Source: Adlercreutzia wanghongyangiae
GTDB lineage: Bacteria; Actinomycetota; Coriobacteriia; Coriobacteriales; Eggerthellaceae
Reading direction: 5' to 3'
Assembly: GCF_035989245.1 (NCBI RefSeq)
Contig: NZ_JAYMFF010000002.1
Coordinates: 434,001 to 498,000 of the forward strand
DNA length: 64,000 bases
Of this stretch, positions 63,358 through 64,000 are shown in pieces. The translations under genes were made by a program, and so were the position numbers. The notes under the pieces were generated by a model. It made no database searches, was not told the DNA's origin, and saw only the letters and a program-made list of their open reading frames with translations. Within the stretch, counting starts at the first letter, position 1. Every line of letters starts with the position of its first letter.

Positions 63358-64000
63358 ATGCGCGGCGGCATGACCGAAGACGAGAAGAAGACCCGGGCCC
63401 TGCGGGCACGCGAGCGTCTGCGCCAGGGAATACCCCATCGCAGGACCGATGAGGCGCGATGCGCCGAGAAGAGCGAGCGCATCGGCTTCGGGCTGCTAAC
63501 GGAATCGGACGAGGAGCGCGAGTTGCCGCCTTTGGCCTGCGATCCGGAATCGGCCCCGCCTGGGCCGCCCTGGCACTATGATTTGTCGGAGGAGGAGAAG
63601 CAGGCGCTGCAGGAAAAGCGTGAGACGCGTCAACAGCAACGCGACCGGCTGAAGCGCAAGGCACTGGAGAAGACGCCGAAAAAGCTGAAGAATCCCTCCG
63701 ACTTGCAGGTGCGCTTTCGCACGGGGGCCGTGTACACGGCGGTAACCGTGCTGTGCGTGCTGGCCGGCGACATTCCCATGGTGCTGATGCTGATGGCTGT
63801 GGCGGGCATTTGCGCTGGAGAGTTCTTCTATATGCTGCGCTCCGACGCGAAGCTGCCCAACGAGATGCTGGGCATTATCGCGGCGGTGCTGTATCCCCTC
63901 AGCGTGTATCTGGCCGGCTTGGTGGGAGCGTTGCTGGTTAACCTGGCGCTGCTGCTGGCATTGCTGGTGTGGTACGTGTTCTGGCTGCGGGCGCGCATTC
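63358..64000 (+). CDS. cdsA: Phosphatidate cytidylyltransferase (partial, runs off window)
   Basis: The ATG immediately follows the uppS stop and the frame is open for 214 codons to the window end. A highly charged cytoplasmic region (1-120, with EEEKQALQEKRETRQQQRDR) leads to membrane helices that begin RFRTGAVYTAVTVLCVLAG and continue AGEFFYML, LGIIAAVLYPLSVYLAGL. The position after uppS and the RTGAVY/EFF patterns match CdsA, which makes CDP-diacylglycerol. The catalytic C-terminal signature is beyond the window. The long charged leader is unusual. Confidence 0.8.
   Translation, partial: MRGGMTEDEKKTRALRARERLRQGIPHRRTDEARCAEKSERIGFGLLTESDEERELPPLACDPESAPPGPPWHYDLSEEEKQALQEKRETRQQQRDRLKRKALEKTPKKLKNPSDLQVRFRTGAVYTAVTVLCVLAGDIPMVLMLMAVAGICAGEFFYMLRSDAKLPNEMLGIIAAVLYPLSVYLAGLVGALLVNLALLLALLVWYVFWLRARI

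Overview
The window looks like chromosome of a high-GC actinobacterium of the class Coriobacteriia, probably an Eggerthellaceae relative. This is inference. It rests on uniformly GC-rich codons, an actinobacterial dnaK-grpE-dnaJ-hspR cluster with a zinc-finger-less DnaJ, hydrogenase maturation genes, a MobB-MobA fusion next to a multi-cluster ferredoxin, and large LPXTG and RHS surface proteins. No rRNA, tRNA or CRISPR array was seen. Most genes are on the + strand in short operons.

Layout. 1-7.3 kb: heat-shock cluster (dnaK, grpE, dnaJ, hspR, clpB). 7.3-9.1 kb: a nuclease-like orphan gene flanked by two inverted-repeat elements of almost identical length. 9.2-14.7 kb: an ECF-type sigma factor with its own transmembrane segment and extracellular domain, divergent from a giant LPXTG surface protein that is frameshifted at an 11-G tract, so probably phase-variable and currently off. 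14.9-21.0 kb: dicarboxylate symporter, M20 dipeptidase, LytTR regulator and glucose-6-phosphate isomerase. 21.0-26.8 kb: a 27-codon toxin-like membrane peptide, hypF-hypC-hypD, a GIY-YIG protein and a YqeY protein. 27.0-32.4 kb: a BceRS-BceAB-type peptide-sensing and efflux module with a translationally coupled mini-protein. 32.7-42.9 kb: PH-domain membrane proteins, a CBS-domain protein, a glucosaminidase-like exoprotein, two TrkA-type K+ regulators, a DUF2207 protein, a shikimate kinase and an alanine symporter. 43.0-51.4 kb: mobBA, a 4Fe-4S protein, a polar amino-acid ABC importer, a histidine phosphatase and an HtrA protease. 51.7-60.9 kb: accessory island with an Abi protein, a 5'-truncated RHS toxin, an immunity array (one member frameshifted) and membrane or lipoprotein genes. 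61.0-64.0 kb: core operon pyrH-frr-uppS-cdsA, with cdsA cut by the window end.

Two dispersed repeat families stand out. One is a palindromic REP/BIME-like unit with the end CCGTAGGGG. The other is a structured element of about 140-200 bp that always sits between two co-directional genes (hypF/hypC, hypD/GIY-YIG, binding protein/permease, frr/uppS), in one orientation, starting at or just after a stop codon. Copies or fragments of both families also lie in frame inside hypF, which is longer than usual for that reason. The intercistronic element and the sigma factor/phase-variable surface protein pair are the best candidates here for undescribed biology.
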